The position numbers and the translations under genes were made by a program. Positions 25,635 through 35,997 of a stretch of DNA of 64,000 bases are shown here, in pieces. Source of the DNA: Stenotrophobium rhamnosiphilum (GTDB lineage: Bacteria > Pseudomonadota > Gammaproteobacteria > Nevskiales > Nevskiaceae); the NCBI RefSeq assembly GCF_003052265.1, contig NZ_QANS01000003.1, positions 124,001-188,000 on the forward strand. The letters run 5' to 3'. The notes beneath the pieces are model-generated. The model searched no databases, was not told the origin of the DNA, and was given only the letters and a program-made list of their open reading frames with translations. Within the stretch, counting starts at the first letter, position 1. Each line of letters opens with the position of its first letter.

Positions 25635-26798
25635 TTATGCCGTAAGCGCCGGGTATTGGGCGATGACCTTGCGCCGTAGCGAGGGTTTGATATTGGCTTT
25701 TGTCATATCCCCACCGTAGTGGGCGACCACCCGCGGGTTCATCACCGCGAACCAGATCGGGGTCATATAGGCCAGCAGCACCATCGAGGCATAGCCGGAA
25801 GGTAGCTGGGGGCTTTCATCAAAATGGCGCAGCGCTTGGTAGGGGCGCGTGGGGTTGGCGTGGTGATCGGAGTGTCGCTGCAACTGGTACAGCATCAAAT
25901 TGGTCACGGTGTGATTGCTGTTCCAAGAATGCTTAGGATGACAGCGCTCGTAATGTCCGTTTTTCATGCGCTGACGGCAAAGGCCGTAGTGCTCCACATA
26001 GTTCACCGCTTCCAACAAGCTGGAGCCGTAAAAGGCTTGCAGCAAAATAAATGGCAGGACTTTCCAGCCGAACAAAGCCGTCAGCGCGCCATATAAAACG
26101 ACGGTAATCGCCCAGGCTTGGAGATTGTGATTACTCCAGTGCCACACCGATTTACGGTGACGCGTCAGTCGCTCGCGCTCCAAGCGCCACGCCGAAATGT
26201 GGCTGCCAATCACGACGCGCGGATAAAACTCCCAGAAGCTTTCGCCGAAACGTGAAGTCGCCGGATCTTCTGGCGTCGCCACGCGCACATGATGGCCGCG
26301 TGGGTGTTCGACAAAGAACTGGCCGTAGGCGGTTTGCGCCAAGGAAATCTTCGCCAACCAGCGTTCGAAAGAATCCGTTTTATGACCCAACTCATGCGCG
26401 GTGTTGATGCCGATGCCGCCGACCATGCCCACGCTCATCGCCAATCCCAGCCATGAATACCAAGCCAGATCATGCGTAGCGATGACCCAAACGCCATAAA
26501 TAAACGAAACGTATTGCAGCGGCACAGCCAAGTAGACCGCCCAGCGGTAGTAGCGATCTTTTTCGAGAGTGGGCACAGCCTCGTCAGGCGGGTTGCTGGC
26601 ATCAGCGCCGATCAACCAATCCAAAAATGGGATCAGGCCGTAGACGAAAGCGATGGGGGTCCACCAAAACAGCGCATTACCGGTGAGATTCACCAGCAGA
26701 CCGCCGACTAGCGGCAGCAGCGTCATTGGAATTCCCAGCAGCCATAAATAGCGCTTGCTGTCCGTCCACTGCGCAGGCAATAGCGTCGCAGTTGTCAT
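25635..26798 (-). CDS. alkB: Alkane 1-monooxygenase AlkB
   Basis: The membrane di-iron enzyme that oxidises the terminal carbon of medium-chain alkanes. ATG 26798 follows GGGAGG, giving 387 residues; the frame to 26933 is ignored. All histidine boxes of the family are present: HELGH (135-139), EHPRGHHVRVATPEDPA (164-170 and beyond), NYVEHYGL (His270) and LQRHSDHHANPTRPYQ (His309, 312, 313). About six membrane helices surround them. The rubredoxin gene follows, completing a terminal alkane oxidation unit. No AlkS/GntR-type regulator is adjacent. Confidence 0.96.
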   Translation of the reverse strand: MTTATLLPAQWTDSKRYLWLLGIPMTLLPLVGGLLVNLTGNALFWWTPIAFVYGLIPFLDWLIGADASNPPDEAVPTLEKDRYYRWAVYLAVPLQYVSFIYGVWVIATHDLAWYSWLGLAMSVGMVGGIGINTAHELGHKTDSFERWLAKISLAQTAYGQFFVEHPRGHHVRVATPEDPATSRFGESFWEFYPRVVIGSHISAWRLERERLTRHRKSVWHWSNHNLQAWAITVVLYGALTALFGWKVLPFILLQAFYGSSLLEAVNYVEHYGLCRQRMKNGHYERCHPKHSWNSNHTVTNLMLYQLQRHSDHHANPTRPYQALRHFDESPQLPSGYASMVLLAYMTPIWFAVMNPRVVAHYGGDMTKANIKPSLRRKVIAQYPALTA

Positions 26799-27004
26799 CC
26801 CCCACCTCCCTGTGTCGTGGTCATCGGGCATGGCGATGACTGGACTGCAACCGAAGCTATGCCTCGTTTTTAGGAAGGTCAACACCCTTAAGTGCCTACC
26901 CATGCTCGCTTTTCCCCTACCCGGGGCAGACAAGGAGCCCTCACTTGCGACAAGATGCGGGACAGATGGAACGCCTAAAGCATCCGTCTATCCGCATAAA
27001 GGAA

Positions 27005-27010
27005 TATAAT
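27005..27010 (+). promoter_or_regulatory. Possible -10 box upstream of metH
   Basis: TATAAT at 27005-27010 in an AT-rich patch ahead of the metH ATG. A convincing -35 hexamer is not visible 17 bases upstream. I see no cobalamin or SAH riboswitch fold in 26799-27047 by eye. Confidence 0.3.
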
Positions 27011-27047
27011 TTCCTGCTTGCCACACCTTATATGTGTACCTGCCGCC

Positions 27048-30000
27048 ATGCGCCTACATCCCTCGTTTAAAACCCTGGAATCACTACTCAGCCGCCGCAT
27101 CCTCGTGCTGGACGGTGCCATGGGCACGATGATTCAGCGCCACAAGCTCGAGGAAGAGCACTACCGCGGCGAGCGTTTCAAAGATTGGCCGAGCGACATC
27201 AAGGGCAATAACGATCTGTTGGTACTGACGCAGCCCGAAATCATCTTCGAAATCCACCGCCAGTATCTGGACGCCGGCGCGGACATGATTGAGACCAACA
27301 CCTTCAGCTCCACCACGGTCGGCATGCACGACTACGGCATGGAAGCGCTGGCGTATGAGCTGAACATTGAAGCGGCGAAACTCGCGCGCAAAGCTTGCGA
27401 TGAATTTTCGACGCCTGAGCGTCCACGCTTTGTCGTCGGCTCCATCGGCCCGACCAGCCGCACCGCCAGCATTTCGCCAGACGTTAACGATCCGGGCTTT
27501 CGCAATGTCAGCTACGACGAACTCGTCACCGCTTACATCGAACAGTCGCGCGGCCTGATTGATGGCGGCGCCGATATCCTGCTGATCGAAACCATCTTCG
27601 ACACACTCAACGCCAAGGCAGCGATCTTTGCAGTTGAAACTTTGTTCGAAGAACTCGACCTGCGCTTGCCAGTCATCATCTCCGGCACGATCACGGACGC
27701 ATCCGGCCGTACCTTGTCGGGTCAGGTTTCTGAAGCGTTCTGGAACTCGGTGCGTCACGCCAAGCCACTCGCTGTGGGCCTCAACTGCGCACTCGGCGGC
27801 AAAGACATGCGCCCTTACATCGCCGAGCTTTCACGTCTCGCCGATTGCCAGATCTCTTGCTACCCGAATGCCGGTTTGCCGAATGCCTTCGGTGAATACG
27901 ACGAGAAGCCAGAAGACACGGCGAAGATCATCGAAGAATTCGCATCATCCGGTTTGGTCAATATCGTCGGCGGTTGCTGCGGCACCACGCCGGATCATAT
28001 TCGTGCAATTGCCGAACACGTTGCGACGCAGAAGCCACGCGAAATCGCGACGCCGCCACGCGCTTGTCGCCTCGCAGGCCTTGAGCCTTGCAACATCATG
28101 GACGACACGCTGTTCGTCAACGTCGGCGAACGTACCAACGTCACCGGCTCCGCCAAATTCCGCGATCTGATTAAAGCAGGCGACTACAACGCCGCACTCA
28201 CCGTTGCACGCCAGCAGGTAGAAGCGGGCGCGCAGGTGATTGACGTCAACATGGACGAAGGCATGCTCGACGGCATGGCCGCGATGGAGCGTTTCCTCAA
28301 GCTCATCGCCGCTGAGCCCGACATCTCACGCGTGCCGGTGATGATCGACTCCTCGAAGTGGGAAGTGATTGAAGCGGGCTTGAAGTGCGTGCAGGGCAAG
28401 CCGATCGTTAACTCGATTTCGATGAAAGAAGGCGAAGAGAAATTCATTCGCGAAGCCAAGCTGTGCCGCAAATATGGCGCAGCCGTTGTCGTGATGGCCT
28501 TCGACGAACAAGGGCAGGCGGACAATCTTGAACGCCGCAAAGTCATTTGCGCGCGTGCATATAAAATTCTAGTTGAGCAGATTGGCTTTCCTGCGGAAGA
28601 CATCATCTTCGACCCGAACATTTTCGCAGTCGCCACCGGTATCGAAGAGCACGCTAACTACGGCGTTGATTTCATCGAAGCCACGCGCTGGATCAAACAG
28701 AATCTGCCGGGTGCATTGATTTCCGGCGGCGTGTCGAACGTTTCGTTCTCGTTCCGCGGCAACAATCCAGTGCGCGAAGCAATTCACGCTGTGTTCCTCT
28801 ATCACGCGATTAAAGCGGGCATGGACATGGGCATCGTCAACGCCGGCGCGTTGGTGATTTATGACCAGCTCGATCCTGAACTGCGTGAGCGTATTGAAGA
28901 CGTTGTTCTGAATCGCCGTGCCAACAGCTTGGAAAGCACCGAGCGCTTGCTTGAGATTGCTGCCAAGTTCAAAGGCGATGGCTCGAAACAAGAAGTGGCG
29001 GATGAAGTCTGGCGCTCGTTGCCGGTTGGCGAGCGCATTACGCACGCACTGGTGAAGGGCATCGACGCGCATGTTGAATCCGATACCGAAGAACTGCGCG
29101 CAGAAATTTTCGCGCGCGGCGGTCGTCCGATTGAAGTGATTGAAGGTCCGCTGATGAATGGCATGAACGTCGTCGGCGATTTGTTCGGCGCAGGCAAAAT
29201 GTTCTTGCCTCAAGTCGTGAAATCCGCACGCGTGATGAAGAAGGCCGTGGCCTATCTAATTCCGTTTATCGAAGCTGAGAAGAAGCCTGGCGATGTGGTT
29301 AAAGCCAAGGGCAAGCTGATCATGGCGACGGTGAAGGGCGACGTGCACGACATCGGCAAGAACATTGTCGGCGTCGTGCTTCAGTGCAATAACTATGACG
29401 TCGTTGATCTCGGCGTGATGGTGCCTGCGCAAAAGATTCTGGATGCGGCCAGAGAACATAAGGCCGACATCATTGGCCTCTCCGGTTTGATCACGCCTTC
29501 GCTCGACGAGATGGTGAATCTCGCCAAGGAAATGGAGCGTCAGGGTTTCGACATTCCATTGCTGATCGGCGGCGCTACGACTTCGCGTGCGCACACCGCC
29601 GTGAAGATCGACAAGCAATATCACGGCCCGGTCGTATGGGTTAAGGATGCGTCACGCTCTGTGCCCGTAGCGGCCGCGCTGCTTTCGGCAGAACAACGTC
29701 CGAAGCTGATGGAAGACGTGCAGAAGGAATACGACTCCATTCGTGAGCGCCACGCCAACAAGCAGAGCCACGACAAGTTCGTGAGCCTTGCTGCTGCGCG
29801 CGCAAACCGCACACCGATTGAATGGAACGGCTATCAGCCGCCACGCCCACGCATGTTGTTGCAGCAGGCTAAAGACGTTTGCCACGGCCCCGGCTGTGAT
29901 CACGCGCATCACGCGGCGACGCAGTTCGTTAAAACCTTCCATGACTATTCGCTGGCTGAGCTGCGCGAATACATCGACTGGCAGCCGTTCTTCATCGCTT

Positions 30001-30833
30001 GGGAATTGAAGGGTCGTTATCCGGATATTCTCAACAATCCGGTCACGGCTGATGCTGCGCGCAAATTGTTTGCGGACGCGCAGACCATGCTCGACAAGAT
30101 CATCGAAGAGAAATGGCTGACCGCGAATGGCGTGATTGGTTTGTTCCCAGCCAGCCAGGTCGACAACGACGACATCGAGATCTACAGCGACGAATCGCGC
30201 ACAACGCCGATTAAGCGTCTGATCAATCTGCGCCAACAAGGCGAGCATCGCGAAGGCGTGCCCAATCGCTGCCTCGGCGATTTCGTCGCACCGAAGAGCA
30301 CAGGCCTGCACGATTACGTCGGCGGCTTTGCTGTCACCACGGGCCTGGGCTGTTCCGAACGCGTCGCTGCGTTCCGCAAAGAAAACGACGACTTCAGCGC
30401 GATCTTGCTGGAATCCATTGCCGATCGTTTAGCCGAAGCTTTCGCCGAGCGCTTGCATCAACGTGTCCGCAAAGAATTCTGGGGCTATGTGCCGGATGAA
30501 CATCTGGACAACGAAGCGCTGATCAATGAGAAGTACGCGGGCATTCGTCCTGCACCCGGTTATGCCGCCTGCCCTGAACACAGCGAGAAAGCCACATTGT
30601 GGGAACTGCTCGATGCTGAGAAGAACACCGGCATCACGCTGACCGAGAGCTACGCGATGTGGCCAGGCGCGGCCGTGAGCGGTTGGTACTACGCGCATCC
30701 GCAGTCGCAGTACTTCGTCCTCGGCCGTATCACCAAGGAACAAGTTGCTGACTACGCAGCGCGCAAAGGCTGGACGCTAGCGCAGGCGGAAAAGTGGCTG
30801 TCGCCTAATCTGGGTTACGAGCCGGAAGACTAA
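27048..30833 (+). CDS. metH: Cobalamin-dependent methionine synthase
   Basis: Transfers the methyl group of 5-methyltetrahydrofolate to homocysteine through methylcobalamin. ATG 27048 gives 1261 residues (E. coli 1227). All four modules are in order. The homocysteine domain (about 1-330) has zinc ligands Cys247 (LNCALGG), Cys310 and Cys311 ([11 protein letters not shown]), matching E. coli numbering. The folate domain follows (about 355-620, [14 protein letters not shown]). The cobalamin cap and domain (about 650-900) have [10 protein letters not shown] with the cobalt-binding His767. The AdoMet reactivation domain (about 930-1261) contains [12 protein letters not shown] and [12 protein letters not shown]. 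No clear ribosome site is seen. It seems monocistronic. Confidence 0.97.
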   Translation: MRLHPSFKTLESLLSRRILVLDGAMGTMIQRHKLEEEHYRGERFKDWPSDIKGNNDLLVLTQPEIIFEIHRQYLDAGADMIETNTFSSTTVGMHDYGMEALAYELNIEAAKLARKACDEFSTPERPRFVVGSIGPTSRTASISPDVNDPGFRNVSYDELVTAYIEQSRGLIDGGADILLIETIFDTLNAKAAIFAVETLFEELDLRLPVIISGTITDASGRTLSGQVSEAFWNSVRHAKPLAVGLNCALGGKDMRPYIAELSRLADCQISCYPNAGLPNAFGEYDEKPEDTAKIIEEFASSGLVNIVGGCCGTTPDHIRAIAEHVATQKPREIATPPRACRLAGLEPCNIMDDTLFVNVGERTNVTGSAKFRDLIKAGDYNAALTVARQQVEAGAQVIDVNMDEGMLDGMAAMERFLKLIAAEPDISRVPVMIDSSKWEVIEAGLKCVQGKPIVNSISMKEGEEKFIREAKLCRKYGAAVVVMAFDEQGQADNLERRKVICARAYKILVEQIGFPAEDIIFDPNIFAVATGIEEHANYGVDFIEATRWIKQNLPGALISGGVSNVSFSFRGNNPVREAIHAVFLYHAIKAGMDMGIVNAGALVIYDQLDPELRERIEDVVLNRRANSLESTERLLEIAAKFKGDGSKQEVADEVWRSLPVGERITHALVKGIDAHVESDTEELRAEIFARGGRPIEVIEGPLMNGMNVVGDLFGAGKMFLPQVVKSARVMKKAVAYLIPFIEAEKKPGDVVKAKGKLIMATVKGDVHDIGKNIVGVVLQCNNYDVVDLGVMVPAQKILDAAREHKADIIGLSGLITPSLDEMVNLAKEMERQGFDIPLLIGGATTSRAHTAVKIDKQYHGPVVWVKDASRSVPVAAALLSAEQRPKLMEDVQKEYDSIRERHANKQSHDKFVSLAAARANRTPIEWNGYQPPRPRMLLQQAKDVCHGPGCDHAHHAATQFVKTFHDYSLAELREYIDWQPFFIAWELKGRYPDILNNPVTADAARKLFADAQTMLDKIIEEKWLTANGVIGLFPASQVDNDDIEIYSDESRTTPIKRLINLRQQGEHREGVPNRCLGDFVAPKSTGLHDYVGGFAVTTGLGCSERVAAFRKENDDFSAILLESIADRLAEAFAERLHQRVRKEFWGYVPDEHLDNEALINEKYAGIRPAPGYAACPEHSEKATLWELLDAEKNTGITLTESYAMWPGAAVSGWYYAHPQSQYFVLGRITKEQVADYAARKGWTLAQAEKWLSPNLGYEPED

Positions 30834-30906
30834 GAACGGGCCTTAAAACGCCTGTTGGCATTTTTCCTACCTGCACAAAATTCTTTTCGCGCTAGAATCG
30901 ACTGAT

Positions 30907-31575
30907 ATGGCTACGACCCTGAAACGCGATTGGCTCGAACCACCCTCGTGGTGGAAACGCTGGAAACCGCTGCGCATTCTTGCGCTAGGTGTCATCGGCT
31001 TTTCTGTGTTGTCCACGACGTGGACGATTAAGAAATACGTGTTGCCACCAACGCCGCATCCGCTCACCGAGCTCTACACCTCGACGGTGGGGCAGAAGGT
31101 CGCACTGGGCGCTTTCCAAAGTTACAGCACGCTGGAAACCGTTCGCGCAGCGCTGACCAAAGCTGATTATCAATTCACGACCAAAAGCTCGCACACACCG
31201 TTCAGCGAACTGTATCCGCCGCACGATATGGACACGCTGTCGGTCGAGGCCTACACGCACCTCGACAATGAAGGCTCCTTGAATTTGGAGTTCTTCAACA
31301 ACCGTCTTTATGAGGTTGAGTTCATCCCTGAAGACCCGGCCAGCTATGCACGCGCAGTGCGTAGCGCGTATCCGGATCTGAAGCGCAATCGCATCGGCGA
31401 TGCCTTATTGATCAGCGGTGCTCTGCGCATCAGCACCAACGTCGATCTGGTTCGCAGCGACGTCGGCCAATCTTTGCGCGCTCGTCCTTTCGTGATCTGG
31501 CAAGACTTGCGCCTGACCCGTCAGCGCGATCAGTGGGATCGTGACTACGGCGAAACGCCGGTTAAGGCTTACTAA
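30907..31575 (+). CDS. Single-pass membrane protein of unknown function
   Basis: A 222-residue protein: a basic, tryptophan-rich cytoplasmic start (WLEPPSWWKRWKPLR), one membrane helix (about 24-42), then a soluble alpha/beta domain in the periplasm. That domain has a helix-loop ALGAFQSYSTLETVRAAL, strands LSVEAYTHL and LNLEFFNNRLYEVEFIP, and a basic C terminus. It resembles small PepSY- or BON-like folds in pattern only. It lies 73 bases after metH, possibly read through from it. I recognise no family. Confidence 0.7.
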   Translation: MATTLKRDWLEPPSWWKRWKPLRILALGVIGFSVLSTTWTIKKYVLPPTPHPLTELYTSTVGQKVALGAFQSYSTLETVRAALTKADYQFTTKSSHTPFSELYPPHDMDTLSVEAYTHLDNEGSLNLEFFNNRLYEVEFIPEDPASYARAVRSAYPDLKRNRIGDALLISGALRISTNVDLVRSDVGQSLRARPFVIWQDLRLTRQRDQWDRDYGETPVKAY

Positions 31576-31602
31576 TCGGCGCGACAGCCAGCTTTTCCGT
31601 TG

Positions 31603-32328
31603 TTAAACGGTCAGGTGGTGTCGCACGAGGTCGTCGGTCAATTCCGAGATATCGCCCTTCGCAACGAAACGGCCCTTATCCAGAATTTCAAAACGCTGCC
31701 CGACGCGTCGAGCAAACGGCAGCTTTTGTTCAACCAGCAATACGGTTAAACCCAGTTCGCGATTGAGCTTGATCAACAGATCGCCAATCTCGTGAACGAT
31801 ATTCGGCTGAATGCCTTCACAAGGCTCATCAAGAATCAGCAAGGTCGGATTCAGCACCAGCGCGCGCCCAATGGCGAGTTGCTGTTGTTGGCCGCCTGAG
31901 AGATCACCGCCGCGTCGCTTCGACATCTGCTTGAGCACGGGAAAGATGCTGTAGATGCGCTCCAGCACATCAGCCATGCGCTCACTATCTTTGCGTGCGT
32001 ACCAGCCGATACGAAGATTCTCTTCAATCGTCAGCTGTGAAAAAATTTCACGCCCTTGCGGCACATAACCAATCTGCAAAGCGGCGCGTGCATCGGCGTT
32101 GCTCTTGCGCAGATCATCGCCGTTAAAAATAATTTCGCCGTTGGCCGCAGGCGTCAGCCCCATGATGCAGCGAAGCAAAGTGCTCTTGCCCATGCCGTTG
32201 CGGCCCATCAAGCAGGTGATGCTGCCGCGCGGCACGGCCATCTCGACATCCCAAAGCGTATGACTGCCGCCATAGAACTGGTTAAGCCCTTTGACGTGCA
32301 GCAGTGTGCTGGCAGGTTCACTCGCCAA
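31603..32328 (-). CDS. urtE: Urea ABC transporter ATPase UrtE
   Basis: One of two ATPases energising UrtABCDE urea uptake. TTG 32328 is the start because GGAGG lies six bases before it and the protein then begins at the family's normal place (STLLHVKGLNQFYGG); it overlaps urtD by 11 bases. The 241-residue product has Walker A GRNGMGKST, Q-loop YVPQGREIF, signature LSGGQQQQLAIGRALV, Walker B LLILDEP and the switch region LVEQ (E-Q in place of the usual His, as is common in LivF-type ATPases). GIQPNIVHEIGDLL is a UrtE-typical stretch. Confidence 0.95.
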   Translation of the reverse strand: MASEPASTLLHVKGLNQFYGGSHTLWDVEMAVPRGSITCLMGRNGMGKSTLLRCIMGLTPAANGEIIFNGDDLRKSNADARAALQIGYVPQGREIFSQLTIEENLRIGWYARKDSERMADVLERIYSIFPVLKQMSKRRGGDLSGGQQQQLAIGRALVLNPTLLILDEPCEGIQPNIVHEIGDLLIKLNRELGLTVLLVEQKLPFARRVGQRFEILDKGRFVAKGDISELTDDLVRHHLTV

Positions 32329-33127
32329 GATAAACCTCCACCACTTTGGGATCGTTCTGAACTTTGTCGATGCTGCCTTCAGCCAGCACCGATCCTTCGT
32401 GCAACACAGTGACCGTGCGCGCAATCGAACGCACAAAATCCATATCGTGTTCAACCACAACCACTGAACGCTCACCCGCAAGCGACACCAACAGCTCCGC
32501 GGTCTTTTCAGTTTCTTGTGGCGTCATGCCGGCTACGGGTTCATCGACCAGCATCAGCTTCGGCTCTTGCACCAGCATCATGCCGATCTCCAGCCACTGC
32601 TTTTGCCCGTGAGAAAGGCTGCCTGCTTGTGTGCTGCGATGATCTTTAAGGCCGACGGTTTCGAGTACCTGATCGATACGCGCAATCTGCGATGGACTCA
32701 GCTTGGCGAATAAAACTTTCCAGACTGAACGTTCGCCAGCGAGTGCCAGTTCCAGATTTTCGAACACGGTGTGATTTGGAAATACGGTCGGCTTCTGGAA
32801 TTTACGGCCGATGCCGGCTTGCGCAATTTCAGGTTCGCTCAAAGCCAACAGATCAATCGTCTGACCAAACCAGGCAGAGCCTGTGTCAGGACGCGTCTTG
32901 CCGGTGATGACATCCATCATCGTCGTTTTGCCCGCACCGTTGGGGCCAATGATGCAGCGCAGTTCACCCGCCTCAATGTAGAGATTGAGATTGTTGAGCG
33001 CCTTAAAGCCGTCAAAGCTAACGCTGATGCCTTCAAGATACAGAACAATGTTGTGGCTCAGATCCAACGGCGGCGGAGCGGAGTAATGGCCGCGCGATAA
33101 CAAGCGGCCGATTGAGGTCATGCTCAT
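32318..33127 (-). CDS. urtD: Urea ABC transporter ATPase UrtD
   Basis: The second ATPase of the urea transporter, 269 residues, LivG-like. Walker A is GPNGAGKTT, signature LSHGQKQWLEIGMML (LSHGQ in place of LSGGQ, normal for UrtD), Walker B LMLVDEPVAGMT and switch His in VVEHDMDF. An N-terminal extension of about 25 residues precedes the first strand. Its ATG overlaps the stop of urtC (ATGA), so expression is coupled. Confidence 0.96.
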   Translation of the reverse strand: MSMTSIGRLLSRGHYSAPPPLDLSHNIVLYLEGISVSFDGFKALNNLNLYIEAGELRCIIGPNGAGKTTMMDVITGKTRPDTGSAWFGQTIDLLALSEPEIAQAGIGRKFQKPTVFPNHTVFENLELALAGERSVWKVLFAKLSPSQIARIDQVLETVGLKDHRSTQAGSLSHGQKQWLEIGMMLVQEPKLMLVDEPVAGMTPQETEKTAELLVSLAGERSVVVVEHDMDFVRSIARTVTVLHEGSVLAEGSIDKVQNDPKVVEVYLGE

Positions 33128-34227
33128 GCGCGCCTCCGTGCCAGCTGACTAATCAAGCCGACGATGCCTTGCGGTAAGAACAACGTGACGCCGATAAACA
33201 ACGCGCCGAGCGCGTAGAGCCACACTTCCGGCAAAGCTGCGGTGAAATAAGTTTTGGCGTAGTTGACCAACACCGCACCGAGCGCCGCACCGTAGAGCGT
33301 TCCGCGTCCACCGACGGCAACCCACACCACCACTTCAATTGAATTGATTGGCGCAAATTCGCCGGGATTGATGATGCCGACCTGCGGCACATACAAAGCG
33401 CCTGCGATCCCTGCGAGCACCGCAGAGAAAGTCCACACCCAAAGTTTGTAGGACTCAACTTTGTAGCCAATGAAACGCGTGCGGCTTTCAGCATCGCGCA
33501 CCGCTTCAATCACGCGACCCAAACGTGAACGCACAACATAGCGTGAAGTGAAGTAGGCCAGACCCAAGGCAACGGCGGTTGCAATGAACAGTGCAACGCG
33601 GGTCGACTGAGCCTGTAAATCAAAACCTAAAATATCTTTGAAGTCGGTCAGACCGTTGTTGCCGCCAAAACCCATTTCATTGCGGAAGAAGGCGAGCAAC
33701 AGCGCATAGGTCAGTGCTTGCGTGATGATCGACAGATACACGCCGGTGACGCGTGAACGGAATGCGAACCAGCCGAATACATAAGCCAACAAACCCGGCG
33801 CCAGCACAATCATGATCGCGGCGAGCCAGAAGTGATCCATGCCATGCCAGAACCATGGCAGTTCTTTCCAATTCAGGAACACCATGAAGTCCGGCAGAAT
33901 AGGATCGGCATACACACCACGCGTTCCGATCTGACGCATCAGATACATGCCCATCGCATAACCGCCCAGAGCGAAGAAGGCGGTGTGACCCAAACTCAAA
34001 ATACCGCAGTAGCCCCAGATCAAATCCACTGCGATGGCCAACATGGCGTAGCACATGTATTTGCCAATCAACGCGACGGAATAGTTGGGGATGTGAAGGA
34101 AAGAACCTTCCCCTGTTGCGAGGTTCAGGGTCGGCACCAACACCGTCACGAGTAACAGCAGGCTAAAGAAAATGCTGCTGCCGCGATCGGTTGCGAAGAA
34201 ACGCTCGCTCAACGTCTTGATGATCAT
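33124..34227 (-). CDS. urtC: Urea ABC transporter permease UrtC
   Basis: The LivM-type membrane subunit, 367 residues with about ten helices. GYCGILSLGHTAFFALGGYAMGMY and the cytoplasmic coupling stretch FIGYKVESYKLWVWTFSAVLAGIAGALY are characteristic. PNYSVALIGKYMCYAMLAIAVDLIWGY matches urea permeases. It starts one base after the urtB stop and overlaps urtD at its end, consistent with one compact operon. Confidence 0.96.
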   Translation of the reverse strand: MIIKTLSERFFATDRGSSIFFSLLLLVTVLVPTLNLATGEGSFLHIPNYSVALIGKYMCYAMLAIAVDLIWGYCGILSLGHTAFFALGGYAMGMYLMRQIGTRGVYADPILPDFMVFLNWKELPWFWHGMDHFWLAAIMIVLAPGLLAYVFGWFAFRSRVTGVYLSIITQALTYALLLAFFRNEMGFGGNNGLTDFKDILGFDLQAQSTRVALFIATAVALGLAYFTSRYVVRSRLGRVIEAVRDAESRTRFIGYKVESYKLWVWTFSAVLAGIAGALYVPQVGIINPGEFAPINSIEVVVWVAVGGRGTLYGAALGAVLVNYAKTYFTAALPEVWLYALGALFIGVTLFLPQGIVGLISQLARRRA

Positions 34228-34228
34228 A

Positions 34229-35914
34229 TTAGTTCTCCACCGAGCGGCCTTTCTGCGGGAACAATCCGCGCGGCCTCTTCTGGATGAAGACGATCAAGAA
34301 AACCAATACCAAGATTTTGGCCATCACTGCGCCAGCCCAAGGCTCAAGCAATTTGTTCACCACACCGAGCGACATACCGCTGATCAGCGTGCCCCACAAA
34401 CTGCCGACGCCGCCGAACACCACCACCATGAATGAATCGATGATGTAGGCCTGTCCGAGGTTGGGACCCACGTTGGTGAGCTGCGACAGCGCGACACCGG
34501 CAACACCCGCAATGCCGGAGCCCAAACCAAATGTAGCTGCGTCGATCCATTCAGTCCGCACACCCATCGCGCGTGCCATCGCACGGTTTTGCGAAACGGC
34601 GCGTACTTTCAAACCGAGTGAGGTGCGCTTAAGAATCAGCTGCAGTGCCGCAAACACAATCAACATGAAGAACACGATGTAGAGACGGTTATAGGTCACC
34701 GAGAAGGCATCGTTGATCACCAGCGAACCGCTCATGAATTCTGGCGAAGCGACTGAGCGATTCAATGGTGAAAATACCGAACGAACAAGTTGCTGCAAAA
34801 CCAAGCTCAGGCCGAAAGTCGCCAATAACGTTTCCAGCGGACGCCCGTGCAGGAAGCGAACAATGCCACGTTCAATACCCACACCCACCAAGCCAGAGAC
34901 CAGAAACGCTGCAGGCACCGAAAGGAATAGCGACAAGGCAATGTGCTGCGGCATCAACAGCTGCATCACGTAGGTGGTGTACGCGCCGAGCATGATCAAC
35001 TCGCCGTGGGCCATGTTGATGACGCCCATCACCCCGAAGGTAATCGCCAAACCAATCGCAGCGAGCACCAGCACGGAGCCGAGACTGAGACCGAAGAACA
35101 ATGTTTCGAGTGCGCCATAGGCTTTGCGGCGTGTTTCAATTTTCCTGATGCCCTCGGCTGCAGCTGTGCGCACGCGCAGATCAGGTTCGGTAAAGCTGCC
35201 GTCGTCATTTTTTGTAATCAGCGTCGTCAGGCCGTTGTAAACCTCGCTGCTGATATCGCCTGACAAAGTCTCGACGGCGGCAAGTCGAATGTTTGCATCA
35301 GCGCTTTGCAAATCAGCGAGCGCCAGCGCACTGCTGATGGATTTTTGAATGCTGGACTCTTTTTCTAGCGGTAAACGCGCGCGCAGCGCTGCTGTGCCGG
35401 CTTCATCCAGATCACGCATGATCGATTGAACCGCCTTGCTACGAGCATCTGCGTCCGCACTGGCCAGATCGAGTTGTGCACAAAGCGCTCTGAGCCCTTT
35501 GCGCAGTCGATTGTTAGTACCGATAGGACTGATTGATTCAGCATTAACCCCCGTCACCGCAGCACCGGTGATCGCATCGCTCAGGTTTTTAGCAGCAAGC
35601 GCTTCGTCGCTGCTTTGAGAGATGTATACCTTGCCTGCTTCAGTCGCCATCAAGCGGCCATCAAGCAGTGCATGTAATAAATTGGGAGCCTGCGGATTTC
35701 CGCTTTGCGAAATCTTTTGCAGGAGTAATTCTTTATCGTCGTAACTGGCTTCCGGCAATGCGGCAACCATCGCCTCGTACGTCGTCGGCAGTACGGTTGC
35801 TGGCGCTGCATCTTCTGCTGCGTCTTGCGCGTTGGCGCAGATCGCGCTCAAGGCAAGCAACAGTCCGCAGAAAATTTTGGCCGTTTGATTCTTCATTTTT
35901 GGTAGTTCATTCAC
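34229..35914 (-). CDS. urtB: Urea ABC transporter permease UrtB with periplasmic N-terminal domain
   Basis: 561 residues, much longer than a plain LivH permease. A signal peptide (cleavage near ANA, about residue 30) leads to a helical, HEAT-like periplasmic domain (about 35-255) with short repeats such as RLAAVETLSGDISSEVYNGL and RVRTAAAEGIRKIETR. The permease proper (about 265-561) has AIGLAITFGVMGVINMAHGE, GLGSGIAGVAGVALSQLTNVGP and GVGSLWGT. Long UrtB proteins of this form are known in pseudomonads; the extra domain's role is not known to me, and contact with UrtA is plausible. Ends with IQKRPRGLFPQKGR, normal for the family. Confidence 0.95.
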   Translation of the reverse strand: MNELPKMKNQTAKIFCGLLLALSAICANAQDAAEDAAPATVLPTTYEAMVAALPEASYDDKELLLQKISQSGNPQAPNLLHALLDGRLMATEAGKVYISQSSDEALAAKNLSDAITGAAVTGVNAESISPIGTNNRLRKGLRALCAQLDLASADADARSKAVQSIMRDLDEAGTAALRARLPLEKESSIQKSISSALALADLQSADANIRLAAVETLSGDISSEVYNGLTTLITKNDDGSFTEPDLRVRTAAAEGIRKIETRRKAYGALETLFFGLSLGSVLVLAAIGLAITFGVMGVINMAHGELIMLGAYTTYVMQLLMPQHIALSLFLSVPAAFLVSGLVGVGIERGIVRFLHGRPLETLLATFGLSLVLQQLVRSVFSPLNRSVASPEFMSGSLVINDAFSVTYNRLYIVFFMLIVFAALQLILKRTSLGLKVRAVSQNRAMARAMGVRTEWIDAATFGLGSGIAGVAGVALSQLTNVGPNLGQAYIIDSFMVVVFGGVGSLWGTLISGMSLGVVNKLLEPWAGAVMAKILVLVFLIVFIQKRPRGLFPQKGRSVEN

Positions 35915-35997
35915 TCACCGAGTCTGCCTTTAAGGCAGAAATCGGACTCCGGGCGATAACAGCCCGGAGTCCAATGCTGCTACACGTTGTCACGCCA

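Noticed and set aside
26799-27047. Possible SAH or cobalamin riboswitch ahead of metH
   Set aside because: I could not find the conserved core of either class by eye; only a TATAAT-like box stands out. A covariance-model search would decide.
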